Source of the DNA: an uncultured Eubacterium sp. | GTDB lineage: Bacteria > Bacillota > Clostridia > Lachnospirales > Lachnospiraceae | Direction of reading: 5' to 3' | Length of the DNA: 42,447 bases | Assembly: GCA_947089855.1 (NCBI GenBank) | Contig: CAMUML010000038.1 | Coordinates: 1-42,447, forward strand | Translations under genes and position numbers: made by a program | Shown: one piece after another, positions 33,495 to 42,383 of the stretch | Layout of the letters: each line of letters opens with the position of its first letter | Numbering within the stretch: position 1 is the stretch's first letter | Notes under the pieces: generated by a model | What the model saw: only the letters and a program-made list of their open reading frames with translations | Told to the model about the DNA's origin: nothing | Databases searched by the model: none

Positions 33495-34151
33495 TTAAGA
33501 GATAAAATCCTTGATATATGGATATAGGGTATCGCTGTGTATAAGATAGCTGCCGTGGTCTTCGCCAGGGATGATCTGCATCTGTGCATTTGCCAAGCTC
33601 TCTGCAATTAATTTTGTATGCGAAAGCTTGATAATGTCCTCGCTGCCTGCGACAACAAGCGTTGGTATCTGTACTTTGGCAAGGCAGGCAGGGTCAATAT
33701 CCGGCTCCTGCAGCATCAGGCGGTCAAGCAGGCTGCCCGTTCTTTTATAGTGCTGTTTAATTTTATGCAAAAATGTACGCCGCATGCCATGCGGATACAA
33801 GTTTGCCCCGCAGATTACCAGCCTGGAAAGCAGGCCCGGATAATGTATGGCCAGCAGCAGGCCGACAATGCCGCCGTCGCTGAAGCCGCACAGGATCGGG
33901 GATTCGATTTCCAGGGAGGTGGCCAGCTCCATAATATCGTCTGCCATACCGTCGTAATGGTAGTCGTCGGTCGGGTTGCTTGCGCCGTGGCCACGGCTGT
34001 CAATCGCATAGACGGTATGGTTTTTCGCAAGCAGCGGGATAAGGGCGTCAAAGATTGTGTGGTCTTCCCCATTGCCGTGCAGCAAAAGCAGCGGGCGGCC
34101 TTCACCAATTTTATCGTAGAATAAAATCTGTCGGTTAATTTGAATGTACAT
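33495..34151 (-). CDS. Alpha/beta-hydrolase family protein
   Basis: A 218-residue hydrolase. The oxyanion-hole segment LLLLHGNGEDHTIF (about residues 21-34), the nucleophile elbow GFSDGG (Ser about 93), Asp in VAGSEDIIK (about residue 176) and His in GEDHGSY give the catalytic triad. The family covers esterases, lipases and haloperoxidase-like enzymes; the substrate cannot be read. AAAGGA precedes the ATG, and the gene starts 27 nt after the PfkB kinase stop, so the two are likely co-transcribed. A 28-bp inverted repeat lies just past its 3' end. Confidence 0.88.
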   Translation of the reverse strand: MYIQINRQILFYDKIGEGRPLLLLHGNGEDHTIFDALIPLLAKNHTVYAIDSRGHGASNPTDDYHYDGMADDIMELATSLEIESPILCGFSDGGIVGLLLAIHYPGLLSRLVICGANLYPHGMRRTFLHKIKQHYKRTGSLLDRLMLQEPDIDPACLAKVQIPTLVVAGSEDIIKLSHTKLIAESLANAQMQIIPGEDHGSYLIHSDTLYPYIKDFIS

Positions 34152-34178
34152 GGGAGGTCCTTTCTGTCTTCTTGAAAA

Positions 34179-35120
34179 TCATGGAATCTTATACCGTTCC
34201 CACACTTGCTGCGCGGAAGGTATTCCAGCGGCCCCGATCTGTTCAATACACAAAGAAGCCCCAGCATTTGCAAATTTAGCGCATTCCGCCAACGGCATGC
34301 CTTGGCTGTGTGCATAAAGGAAGCAGGCGGTAAATGTATCCCCTGCCCCTGTCGTATCCAGGTAGCGGGCATATGGATAAGCAGGGGCCTCATACCGTTC
34401 CTGCCTAGTTTTTAGGAAACATCCGTTAGCACCTGTTTTTATCACAATGCAGCCAACCCCGCGGCATAAAAATGCGTCTGCAATTTCATCCAGGCCAGTA
34501 AGCCCCGTAAGCAGCGCAGCTTCCTCATAATTTGGAAAAATAAAATCTAGCAGCGCTAGGCAGCCTTCCAAATCACGCAGGCATTCGCCATGTTTGCATT
34601 TGGTCATATCCGCACAAACAATGAGCCCCGCAGCATGGGCTTTTGCAAATAGTTCCACCAGTGCAGCCTGGCCAAATGCAGGGAAAACAAAAATACTTGC
34701 AAAGCAAAGGTAGCGGCCCATTTGCAGCGCGTTGCCAGGTACCTCTTCTGGCAGGAGCCTGCGCAGGCTTCCGTTTGCAGAAGTAATAAAGTGCCGTTCA
34801 CCAAACGGGTCAATAAAAACAATATTTACACCCGTTTCCAGGCCGGCCTCTTCTAATAAGAAAGAAGTGTCAATCTGTGCCTGAAGGCAGGATTTTTTTA
34901 TAAAACTGCCAGCCATATCAAGCCCAATCTTGCCAATCAGGCGCACAGAAGCGCCAAGCGCCGCTAAAACACCCGCTTCGTTTAACGCGTCGCCGCCAGT
35001 ATGGATGCTGATATGGCTGGCAGCAGTAGAACCAGCCGTAAATACTTCTGTAGTAACAGGCTGCGCCAAGACGTCCAGGACGCAGGCACCGATCAGGATA
35101 AAATCCGTTTTCTTTTTCAT
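34179..35120 (-). CDS. PfkB-family carbohydrate kinase
   Basis: A 313-residue kinase of the ribokinase/PfkB family. It shows the N-terminal ILIGACVLDVLAQPV, the glycine pair HTGGDALNEAGVLAALG (residues about 42-58), and the C-terminal signature DTTGAGDTFTACFLYA with the catalytic Asp of GAGD (about residue 259). The substrate, a sugar or nucleoside, is unknown. The ATG at 35120 begins the conserved part; the longer frame from 35201 runs into a repeat region and is rejected. The hydrolase gene follows. Confidence 0.9.
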   Translation of the reverse strand: MKKKTDFILIGACVLDVLAQPVTTEVFTAGSTAASHISIHTGGDALNEAGVLAALGASVRLIGKIGLDMAGSFIKKSCLQAQIDTSFLLEEAGLETGVNIVFIDPFGERHFITSANGSLRRLLPEEVPGNALQMGRYLCFASIFVFPAFGQAALVELFAKAHAAGLIVCADMTKCKHGECLRDLEGCLALLDFIFPNYEEAALLTGLTGLDEIADAFLCRGVGCIVIKTGANGCFLKTRQERYEAPAYPYARYLDTTGAGDTFTACFLYAHSQGMPLAECAKFANAGASLCIEQIGAAGIPSAQQVWERYKIP

Positions 35121-35158
35121 AGAGCTGGGAATTCCTTTATTATGTGGAATAAACGATA

Positions 35159-35251
35159 TATACTGGCAAACACTAAAATTTGCCAAGTAACACCGACTCA
35201 CGAGCGTTTTTATCTTACATCATATGGTAAACTTTATCGCTCGTGAGTATA
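35159..35251. repeat. Compound palindromic repeat upstream of the PfkB gene
   Basis: Positions 35159-35186 are the inverted copy of 33465-33492. Next, ACTCACGAGCG (about 35197-35207) pairs with CGCTCGTGAGT (35238-35248) around a 30-nt loop. The last 29 nt (35223-35251) match 40917-40945 at 27 positions. The whole segment begins TATACT and ends AGTATA. Confidence 0.8.
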
Positions 35252-35354
35252 AAAGGCTTGAAATCTACCAAAATAGTAACATAACAACTGGCAACTGTCA
35301 ATATTTTGATTGGATGCTTATTACCTTAATAATATTAGAAAAAATATTTTCCGC

Positions 35355-35383
35355 TTGCAAAGCGCAAACAGTTGTGTTAGAAT
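35355..35383 (+). promoter_or_regulatory. Sigma-A promoter of the aspS-gatCAB operon
   Basis: TTGCAA at 35355-35360, 17-nt spacer, TAGAAT at 35378-35383; a start near 35390 gives the full T-box leader. Confidence 0.8.
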
Positions 35384-35389
35384 CCATAA

Positions 35390-35701
35390 CACAGGAAATG
35401 CAAGGAAGGAGACTCTTATCCTCAGAGGCTGACAGAAATACGGCGCCACCGGCTGAGAGCGCTGTTTGGAAGAGGGGAAGAAGGGAACACTCTGGAGCAG
35501 GCCAGCTGAACATTGCAGTAGGCTGGCACGTGGTGCGCGTTAAGTACAAAAAGTGGAGCTGTCCGGCTGTAGGCAGGCCCTTTAGCAATACCAGTAAATT
35601 GCTATCAGGTTTCCGTCAGCAGGTGGTTCAATGCGGGTGGTACCGCGGATGCTGCTATGCACGTTCGCCCCGGGATACAGGATATGTATTCCGGGGCTTT
35701 T
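35390..35701 (+). promoter_or_regulatory. T-box leader controlling aspS-gatCAB
   Basis: The T-box bulge motif GGGTGGTACCGCGG lies at about 35634-35647. A Stem I region precedes it, with GGGAACACTCTGGAGC (about 35483-35498), where the codon of the specifier loop is expected. There GAA (35485-35487) and AAC (35486-35488) overlap, so the leader could read tRNA-Asn and also tRNA-Glu. The terminator stem GCCCCGGGATAC/GTATTCCGGGGC with a T-run (35667-35701) is the expression platform. The class is certain; the specifier assignment is inferred from position. Confidence 0.92.
35667..35701 (+). terminator. T-box terminator
   Basis: GCCCCGG-GATAC pairs with GTAT-TCCGGGGC and is followed by TTTT. It competes with the antiterminator that carries the T-box motif. 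Confidence 0.9.
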
Positions 35702-35792
35702 GTATTTGGCAAGCATGGGTATTATCGTTAGGACAAAGGCAAATAAAGAGTAGATCCAAATAGAAGTTTTAGCAGATCAAGGAGATTTTAGT

Positions 35793-37541
35793 ATGAAGGG
35801 CAATATTTACAGGGATGTGACGTTAGGCGGCATCAGTGAGTCGGATATTGGAAAAGAACTGCGGATTGCCGGCTGGATAGAAAATATCCGTGACCATGGC
35901 GGGGTATCGTTTTTGGATGTGCGGGATATGTATGCTGTTATGCAGGTAGTGATCCGGGATGGCAGCCTGCTGTCAGGCCTGCGCAGGGAGCAGGCCGTTT
36001 CGCTGAAAGGGCAGGTTGAAAAAAGGGATGAGGAAACGTACAACCCAAAAATACCAACAGGTACGATTGAGCTGGAAGCACACGAGATCCAGATTTTAGG
36101 CGAGGTATACCAGAACCTGCCATTTGAAATCCCAGCGAGCAGGGGGGTGCGCGAAGAGGTACGTTTAAAATACCGGTACCTAGACTTACGCAACCAAAAA
36201 GTAAAGGAAAATATCCTGTTCCGTTCAAAAGTGATTTCGTTTTTGCGTGAAAAAATGGTACAGATGGGGTTTTTGGAAATCCAGACGCCGATCTTATGTG
36301 CGTCTTCACCAGAAGGGGCCAGGGACTATATCGTGCCTTCCAGAAAAATGAAAGGCAAATTTTATGCCTTGCCGCAGGCGCCGCAGCAGTATAAGCAATT
36401 GTTAATGGTATCTGGGTTTGATAAATACTTCCAGATCGCGCCATGTTTCCGCGATGAAGATGCCAGGGCAGACCGCTCGCCAGGTGAATTTTACCAGCTG
36501 GACTTTGAAATGTGCTTTGCAGGGCAGGAAGAAGTATTTGCAGCCGGGGAAGAAGTGCTTTGCGCCGCATTCGAAGCCTTTGCCCCAGCCGGCAGCAAAG
36601 TCACCAAAGCGCCGTTCCCAGTGTTTAGCTATCAACAGGCAATGCTTGAGTTTGGCACCGATAAACCGGATTTAAGGAACCCGCTGCGCATTGTGGATGT
36701 CACAGAGTTTTTCCAAAAATGCACATTCCAGCCATTCCTTGGAAAAACCGTGCGCGCAGTAAAAGTCCATGCGGATATGTCCAAGGGTTTCCATGAAAAA
36801 CTGTTAAAGTTTGCAACCAGCATTGGCATGGGCGGCCTCGGGTATTTGGAAGTCCAGGAAGACGGCACATACAAAGGGCCAATTGATAAATTTATCCCAG
36901 CTGTCCATAAGGAAGGGCTCCGCGCGTTGGCAGGCCTCTCCGTAGGGGATACGATCTTTTTTATTGCAGACAAACAGGCACGTGCAGCCTATTATGCTGG
37001 GATGATCCGTACAGAATTGGGGGAAAAACTGCATTTATTAGAAGAAAACGCTTTCCGTTTCTGCTATGTCAATGATTTCCCAATGTATGAAAAAGACCCA
37101 GATACCAAAAAGATCGGTTTTACCCATAACCCATTTTCTATGCCGCAAGGCGGGCTGGAAGCCCTAAATACAAAAGACCCGCTGGAGATACTGGCATACC
37201 AGTACGACATTGTATGCAATGGAATCGAACTTTCCTCCGGCGCAGTACGCAACCACGACTTACAGACAATGGTACGGGCATTTGAAATCGCAGGCTATGA
37301 TGAAGCGACACTACGTTCAAAGTTCGGCGCACTCTATCAGGCATTCCAATTTGGCGCACCGCCGCATGCAGGTATGGCGCCAGGCATAGACCGGATGCTG
37401 ATGCTGCTGCGGGGAGAAGAAAACATCCGGGAAGTGGTTGCATTTCCAATGAACGGCAATGCAGAAGACCTAATGTGCGGCGCCCCAAATACCGTAACCG
37501 AGCAGCAGCTTCGGGAGGCACATATCAAAATACGCAACTAA
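35793..37541 (+). CDS. aspS: Aspartyl-tRNA synthetase (possibly non-discriminating)
   Basis: A 582-residue bacterial-type AspRS. An OB-fold anticodon-binding domain (residues about 1-110, with [19 protein letters not shown]) is followed by the class II core with motif 2 [20 protein letters not shown] (about 220), a GAD insertion domain (about 290-410) and motif 3 [20 protein letters not shown] (about 529). AAGGAG precedes the ATG. It heads an operon with gatCAB behind an Asn-type T-box. If it also charges tRNA-Asn with Asp, GatCAB can convert that to Asn-tRNA. Discrimination between tRNA-Asp and tRNA-Asn cannot be decided from the sequence. Confidence 0.96.
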   Translation: MKGNIYRDVTLGGISESDIGKELRIAGWIENIRDHGGVSFLDVRDMYAVMQVVIRDGSLLSGLRREQAVSLKGQVEKRDEETYNPKIPTGTIELEAHEIQILGEVYQNLPFEIPASRGVREEVRLKYRYLDLRNQKVKENILFRSKVISFLREKMVQMGFLEIQTPILCASSPEGARDYIVPSRKMKGKFYALPQAPQQYKQLLMVSGFDKYFQIAPCFRDEDARADRSPGEFYQLDFEMCFAGQEEVFAAGEEVLCAAFEAFAPAGSKVTKAPFPVFSYQQAMLEFGTDKPDLRNPLRIVDVTEFFQKCTFQPFLGKTVRAVKVHADMSKGFHEKLLKFATSIGMGGLGYLEVQEDGTYKGPIDKFIPAVHKEGLRALAGLSVGDTIFFIADKQARAAYYAGMIRTELGEKLHLLEENAFRFCYVNDFPMYEKDPDTKKIGFTHNPFSMPQGGLEALNTKDPLEILAYQYDIVCNGIELSSGAVRNHDLQTMVRAFEIAGYDEATLRSKFGALYQAFQFGAPPHAGMAPGIDRMLMLLRGEENIREVVAFPMNGNAEDLMCGAPNTVTEQQLREAHIKIRN

Positions 37542-37599
37542 AGCACCACGCAAACCAAACAGCCAAGAAAGCTGTGCACGCCAGGGAAGGAAGATGCTT

Positions 37600-37893
37600 A
37601 TGTCAGCATTCATAACAGACGAAATGATAGATTATGTCAGCATCCTAGCCAAGCTGGAACTCTCGCAGGATGAAAAAGCTGAGGCAAAAAAAGATATGGA
37701 ACGTATGCTTCGCTATATTGACAAACTAAACGAACTGGATACAGACGGGATAGAACCGATGTCCCATGCTTTCCAGACCGTAAATGTATTCCGTGAAGAT
37801 ATAGTAACCAATACAGATGGCCATAAAGAAACATTGAAAAATGCACCGGAACAAAAAGACAGAAGTTTTGTGGCACCAAAAACCTTTGCCTAA
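37600..37893 (+). CDS. gatC: Asp/Glu-tRNA amidotransferase subunit GatC
   Basis: A 97-residue GatC with the family pattern [20 protein letters not shown] near the start, [18 protein letters not shown] in the middle and [13 protein letters not shown] at the end. GatC clamps GatA and GatB together in the transamidosome. The ATG at 37600 is preferred because GGAAGGAAG lies about 7-9 nt upstream; an ATG at 37594 in the same frame is the alternative. It lies 58 nt after aspS and 75 nt before gatA. Confidence 0.95.
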   Translation: MSAFITDEMIDYVSILAKLELSQDEKAEAKKDMERMLRYIDKLNELDTDGIEPMSHAFQTVNVFREDIVTNTDGHKETLKNAPEQKDRSFVAPKTFA

Positions 37894-37968
37894 GCCCTTA
37901 AAATAACTTTCAAAACAGCCCCTAACGGCAGCTTCTGTCACAGATTTGAACCCGAAAGGAGGAAACAT

Positions 37969-39426
37969 ATGAGCCTTACAAGCTTAACCGCTGTTGCATT
38001 AGGCAGGAAAATCCAGGCAAAAGAAGTATCCGTAGGAGAAGCCGTCCAAGACGCCCTTGCGCAGATCCGCAAGAAAGAACCTGCCCTAAACAGTTTCATA
38101 ACAGTGGACGAAGAAGGCGCCATCAGACAGGCGCGGGAAGTACAGCAAAAAATAAATGCCGGGGAACTAACCGGCCCGCTCGCAGGCGTACCGGCTGCCA
38201 TCAAAGACAATATGTGTACCGAAGGGCTGCTGACTACCTGCGGATCGAAAATGCTGTCAAATTTTGTACCGTCATACACGGCGCAAGCCGTATACAACTT
38301 AAAAAAAGCCGGTGCAGTCATCCTTGGCAAAACAAATATGGATGAATTTGCAATGGGTTCCACAACCGAAACATCTTATTACGGCCCAACCAAAAATCCG
38401 TGGAACTTATCACACGTGCCAGGCGGTTCCTCCGGCGGCTCTTGTGCAGCCGTCGCAGCAGAAGAATGTTCCTATGCACTTGGCTCTGATACCGGCGGCT
38501 CTATCCGCCAGCCAAGCGCCTTTTGCGGGGTAACCGGTATCAAACCAACATATGGTACGGTTTCCCGCTACGGCCTGGTTGCCTATGGCTCGTCGCTGGA
38601 CCAGATCGGGCCGGTGGCAAAAGATGTCACAGACTGTGCGGCAGCCCTTACGGCAATCTGCGGCTATGACCCGAAAGACTCCACTTCTATAAAACGGGAT
38701 GGGGCAAGCTTTATGGAAGCGCTTACGGATGATATAAAAGGTATGAAAATCGGCATTCCAAGGGATTATTTCGGGGAAGGGCTAAACGGGCAGGTGAAAT
38801 CTGCCATTTTAAAAGCAGCAGATGTGTTAAAAGATAAAGGTGCCATAATCAGCTGGTTTGACCTAAGCCTTGTGGAGTATGCGGTCCCGGCTTACTATGT
38901 GGTCGCATGTGCGGAAGCAAGCTCCAACCTGGAGCGGTTTGACGGCATTAAATACGGCTGGCGCGCAAAAGGATACGAGGGCCTGCACCAGATGTACAAA
39001 AAGACCCGGTCAGAAGGGTTCGGTGCGGAGGTAAAGCGGCGCATTATGCTTGGCTCTTTTGTATTAAGCTCTGGTTATTACGATGCCTATTACTTAAAAG
39101 CACTGCGTACAAAAGCCTTGATCAAGCAGGCATTCGACCAGGCATTTGCCTCCTATGACGTAATCTTAGGCCCAGCTGCACCTACCGTAGCCCCGGAATT
39201 GGGAAAAAGCCTATCTGACCCGCTCCAAATGTACCTGGGCGATATTTATACCATTGCAGTGAACTTAGCAGGGTTGCCAGGCATTTGTGTCCCAGCCGGG
39301 GCGGATACACAGGGGATGCCGATCGGGTTACAGTTTATCGGGGATTGTTTCCAAGAGGAAAAGATCATCCGTGCAGCCTATGCATTTGAACAGGCAGGGG
39401 GATACCGGCGTTGCCCATTTGCATAG
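37969..39426 (+). CDS. gatA: Asp/Glu-tRNA amidotransferase subunit GatA
   Basis: A 485-residue amidase-signature enzyme that frees ammonia from glutamine or asparagine. The Ser-cisSer-Lys triad is visible: Lys in GVPAAIKDNMCTEG (about residue 78), and the serines in VPGGSSGGSCAAVAA (about 152) and LGSDTGGSIRQPSAF (about 176). Length is standard. AAAGGAGG precedes the ATG. It is the catalytic partner of GatB in the operon aspS-gatC-gatA-gatB. Confidence 0.98.
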   Translation: MSLTSLTAVALGRKIQAKEVSVGEAVQDALAQIRKKEPALNSFITVDEEGAIRQAREVQQKINAGELTGPLAGVPAAIKDNMCTEGLLTTCGSKMLSNFVPSYTAQAVYNLKKAGAVILGKTNMDEFAMGSTTETSYYGPTKNPWNLSHVPGGSSGGSCAAVAAEECSYALGSDTGGSIRQPSAFCGVTGIKPTYGTVSRYGLVAYGSSLDQIGPVAKDVTDCAAALTAICGYDPKDSTSIKRDGASFMEALTDDIKGMKIGIPRDYFGEGLNGQVKSAILKAADVLKDKGAIISWFDLSLVEYAVPAYYVVACAEASSNLERFDGIKYGWRAKGYEGLHQMYKKTRSEGFGAEVKRRIMLGSFVLSSGYYDAYYLKALRTKALIKQAFDQAFASYDVILGPAAPTVAPELGKSLSDPLQMYLGDIYTIAVNLAGLPGICVPAGADTQGMPIGLQFIGDCFQEEKIIRAAYAFEQAGGYRRCPFA

Positions 39427-39473
39427 GCGGGGCAGCAGCGGCTATGCATTGCAAGAAAGGATAGCACAAGATT

Positions 39474-40901
39474 ATGAAAGAATATGAAACTGTCATTGGG
39501 CTTGAAGTCCATGTGGAACTGGCCACAAAGACCAAGATTTTCTGCGGCTGCCCTACAGCGTTCGGCGCAAAGCCCAATGCGCATACCTGCCCAGTCTGTA
39601 CCGGGATGCCAGGTTCCCTTCCGGTTTTGAATAAACAGGTGGTAGCATATGCTGTATCTGTCGGGCTGGCGCTAAACTGTGAGATTACAAAGTACAGTAA
39701 ATTTGACCGTAAAAACTATTTTTATCCAGATAATCCGCAAAACTATCAGATTTCACAGCTCTATCTCCCAATCTGCCGCAATGGCAGTGTGGAAATTGAA
39801 ACGTCCGCCGGGAAAAAAACCATCGGCATCCATGAGATCCATATGGAAGAAGATGCCGGCAAGCTGGTCCATGATGAATGGGAAGATGTGTCCTTGGTAG
39901 ATTATAACCGTTCTGGCGTGCCATTAATAGAAATCGTTTCCGAACCAGATATGCGAGGCGCCGAGGAAGTCATTGCCTATTTGGATAAACTACGTATGGC
40001 TATCCAATACCTTGGCGCTTCAGACTGCAAGCTGCAGGAAGGCTCCATGCGTGCAGACGTAAACCTGTCGGTACGGGAAGCCGGGTCGCCGGATTACGGT
40101 ACACGTACAGAAATGAAAAATTTAAATTCTTTTAAGGCAATTACCAGGGCGATCGAAAATGAAAAAAACCGCCAGATTGACCTGCTGGAAACCGGCAAAC
40201 CTGTGGTGCAGGAAACAAGGCGCTGGGACGACGCTAAGGAATACTCCTATGCGATGCGTTCCAAGGAAGACGCGCAAGATTACCGCTATTTTCCAGAGCC
40301 AGACCTGATGCCTGTCGTTATCAGCGATACCTGGCTGGAAGAACTGCGCGCCAGCCTGCCGGAATTACGCGATGCAAAACTGGCACGTTATAAAGGGCAG
40401 TATGGGCTTCCAGATTACGATGCATCGATTCTGACCAGTTCCAAAAAACTGGCGGATATGTTTGAAGCAGCAACCCAGATATGCAATAAGCCAAAGAAAG
40501 TATCTAACTGGCTGATGGGGGAAACCATGCGCCTTTTAAATGAAAACGGCCAAGAACCAGACGCAATTTCATTTTCACCGCAAAACCTGGCCAAACTTGT
40601 GGACTTGGCAGATTCCGGCGCAGTGAATAATACGGTTGCAAAAGAAGTCTTTGAACAAATCTTCCGGCACAATACCGACCCAGAAACATACGTCGAAGCG
40701 CATGGCCTGCGGTCGGTAAACGACGAAGGGGAATTAAAAAGCGTTATTGCACAAGTGATCCAGGAAAACCCGAAGTCTGTAGAAGATTACCGGGGAGGCA
40801 AGAAAAAGGCGGCTGGTTTTTTAGTAGGCCAGACCATGAAAGCCATGAAAGGCAAGGCAGACCCAGGGATGGTAAACCGGATATTAAAAGAGCTGCTTTA
40901 G
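39474..40901 (+). CDS. gatB: Asp/Glu-tRNA amidotransferase subunit GatB
   Basis: A 475-residue GatB, the kinase/transferase subunit that activates Asp-tRNA-Asn or Glu-tRNA-Gln and adds the ammonia delivered from GatA. GLEVHVELATKTKIFCGC (residues about 9-26) and the metal site region HEIHMEEDAGKLVH (about 122), then RSGVPLIEIVSEPD, and the C-terminal YqeY-like helical domain (PGMVNRILKELL) are all present. The start has AGAAAGGA about 12 nt upstream. It closes the operon; no clean terminator was found after it, only a repeat at 40917. Confidence 0.98.
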   Translation: MKEYETVIGLEVHVELATKTKIFCGCPTAFGAKPNAHTCPVCTGMPGSLPVLNKQVVAYAVSVGLALNCEITKYSKFDRKNYFYPDNPQNYQISQLYLPICRNGSVEIETSAGKKTIGIHEIHMEEDAGKLVHDEWEDVSLVDYNRSGVPLIEIVSEPDMRGAEEVIAYLDKLRMAIQYLGASDCKLQEGSMRADVNLSVREAGSPDYGTRTEMKNLNSFKAITRAIENEKNRQIDLLETGKPVVQETRRWDDAKEYSYAMRSKEDAQDYRYFPEPDLMPVVISDTWLEELRASLPELRDAKLARYKGQYGLPDYDASILTSSKKLADMFEAATQICNKPKKVSNWLMGETMRLLNENGQEPDAISFSPQNLAKLVDLADSGAVNNTVAKEVFEQIFRHNTDPETYVEAHGLRSVNDEGELKSVIAQVIQENPKSVEDYRGGKKKAAGFLVGQTMKAMKGKADPGMVNRILKELL

Positions 40902-40916
40902 GAAAGCCATAAGCTA

Positions 40917-40945
40917 TATGGCAAACTTTATCGCTCGTGGGTATA
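40917..40945 (+). repeat. 29-bp repeat after gatB
   Basis: Core GCAAACTTTATCGCTCGTG, then GGTATA. It matches 35223-35251 at 27 of 29 positions. GCTATA just before and TATAGC at its end could pair. Confidence 0.75.
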
Positions 40946-41073
40946 GCAGCCGTATCATTTTACAGCATCCACAAAACATCTCACGGCAAATTGGTTTATC
41001 CGCAGTTTTGGCTGGCCGAAAAGAGTAATGGAAGGCAGCACTGCCGGACACTACGATCAAAGGAGGGCCATTT

Positions 41074-41697
41074 ATGGCAATGGAAATCAAGGATAGCAGC
41101 TATTACAGGGCCCAGTATGTGCAGCAGCAGTACCTACAGCAGCAAAATGCACAAAATCCCATTGGATTGGCGGAAAAACCAAGGGAAACCGATACTGGGC
41201 AGGATAGCAAAAAAACGGCTAACCAAAAGGCCGCTGATCAAACGCCTGTTTTGAAAGATGGCTATATCAGCAGCGAAAAAACGGCTAATAAACCAAGCGG
41301 CCTGTACCGGGTAGGGCAGGATGGACATGGGAACCGCAAGGTCTTCTTTGACGGCCGAAACAAGCCTGGCCGGCCAGATGGGGAAAACCAGCCACAGGCA
41401 AAGCCGGATGGTGTAAAAGAAGGCGCCAGGGAAGGCCAGGCTGGCAGCCAGCCGAAAGTAAAACCAGGCCAGCCGCAAAAAAAGGAGGAAGTATGTGTTG
41501 GGAGTACCGACAAGGTTGACAGGGAAATTGAGAAACTAAAGGCCAAAAAAAAGCAGCTGGAACAACAGATCCAGCAGGCCAAAGAAGACGTGCAAAAATC
41601 CAGGAAACTGGAAAAAGAGCTGGCCCAGGTAGAAAATGAATTAAACCAGAAAGACAACGACACATACCGGCGGCAGCATATGACGGTTACAGGATAA
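41074..41697 (+). CDS. Hypothetical protein with low-complexity body and C-terminal coiled coil
   Basis: A 207-residue protein with no recognised domain. The first 25 residues are Gln and Tyr rich (YVQQQYLQQQ). Residues about 30-145 are low complexity, rich in Lys, Gly, Pro, Gln and Asp, with a short ordered-looking island GLYRVGQDGHGNRKVFFDG. Residues about 147-195 form a heptad coiled coil (VDREIEKLKAKKKQLEQQIQ and following). There is no signal peptide or membrane segment. AAAGGAGG precedes the ATG. It follows gatB by 172 nt and may be its own unit. An intracellular scaffold or flagellar/spore-type structural part is possible, but nothing here shows it. Confidence 0.65.
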   Translation: MAMEIKDSSYYRAQYVQQQYLQQQNAQNPIGLAEKPRETDTGQDSKKTANQKAADQTPVLKDGYISSEKTANKPSGLYRVGQDGHGNRKVFFDGRNKPGRPDGENQPQAKPDGVKEGAREGQAGSQPKVKPGQPQKKEEVCVGSTDKVDREIEKLKAKKKQLEQQIQQAKEDVQKSRKLEKELAQVENELNQKDNDTYRRQHMTVTG

Positions 41698-41790
41698 GAT
41701 CCATACAGTACAAAAACTAGCCCCAAATAGGCAGCTGTTGGACCATGCACTGCCTTTCATTAAAAATTTATCAAAATCATACCACCATTT

Positions 41791-41823
41791 ATAAGGACTT
41801 TGCATTTGCTGCAAAGTCCTTAT
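41791..41823. terminator. Perfect hairpin after the coiled-coil gene
   Basis: ATAAGGACTTTGCA (41791-41804), loop TTTGC, TGCAAAGTCCTTAT (41810-41823): 14 perfect base pairs. No T-run follows, so it could be a terminator or RNA-processing hairpin. Confidence 0.65.
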
Positions 41824-41959
41824 GTATAGCAGCGAAAACAAATCCCTCATCCGGCATCCGGGAGGCCATAATGTAACATCCTATCTGAACAATTACGATT
41901 AAGTAAATGGCATTGAAGGCTGGACTGTTACAAAATATCATAAATATAGAAAAAAATAG

Positions 41960-41988
41960 TTGACAAAACGCAAGGCAATCAGTATAAT
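41960..41988 (+). promoter_or_regulatory. Consensus sigma-A promoter of the tRNA-Arg array
   Basis: TTGACA at 41960-41965, 17-nt spacer and TATAAT at 41983-41988, a full consensus match. The transcript would start near 41995 and run through two tRNA-like units before the intact tRNA. Confidence 0.88.
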
Positions 41989-42081
41989 ATAAAAAGTTCT
42001 TAGGAAAATATGGGAATATTTCACAAAAGGGAAAAGAAAAACAATAAAAAGAAATTAAGAATAGAAATAGATTTTTTGATT

Positions 42082-42299
42082 GCCACGATTGGATGGAGTG
42101 GCAGCCTACTAAGAAAATGTGAAAACGCCTGCTTGATAGGGCAAGGGAAAAGGTAACAAGTAAAAATAAATATAGATTTAGTAATTGTCGCTATAGTTCA
42201 GCTGGATAGAGCGACCGCCTCCTAAGAAAGTGTTATAACACTCGCCTAAGAGGACAAGGGAAAAGGTAACAAGTAAAAATAAATATAGATTTAGTAACT
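42082..42299 (+). pseudogene. Two degenerate tRNA-Arg-like tandem units
   Basis: Unit 2 begins at 42187 and matches the 5' 40 nt of the intact tRNA (42300-42339) with two changes, up to the anticodon loop CCTCCTAAG, then leaves the tRNA sequence. The 85-nt stretch 42142-42226 repeats at 42255-42339 with three differences, a 113-bp period. Unit 1, from about 42082, is a more diverged version (GGATGGAGTGGCAGCCTACT, then AAGAAAATGTG). Unit 2 lacks the T arm and acceptor 3' half, so it cannot be a working tRNA. Confidence 0.8.
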
Positions 42300-42376
42300 G
42301 TCGCTATAGCTCAGTTGGATAGAGCGACCGCCTCCTAAGCGGTAGGTCGGAGGTTCAAATCCTCTTAGCGACGCCA
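42300..42376 (+). tRNA. tRNA-Arg (anticodon CCT)
   Basis: A full cloverleaf can be drawn: acceptor GTCGCTA/TAGCGAC, D arm with AGCTCAGTTGGATAGAGC, anticodon arm ACCGC-CTCCTAA-GCGGT with anticodon CCT (reads AGG), T arm GGAGG-TTCAAAT-CCTCT, discriminator G and an encoded CCA (42374-42376). Confidence 0.97.
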
Positions 42377-42383
42377 AAAACTC

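Noticed and set aside
42142-42339. CRISPR-like direct repeats
   Set aside because: Only two near-identical units with a 113-bp period that contain a tRNA 5' half; this is a tRNA-derived duplication.
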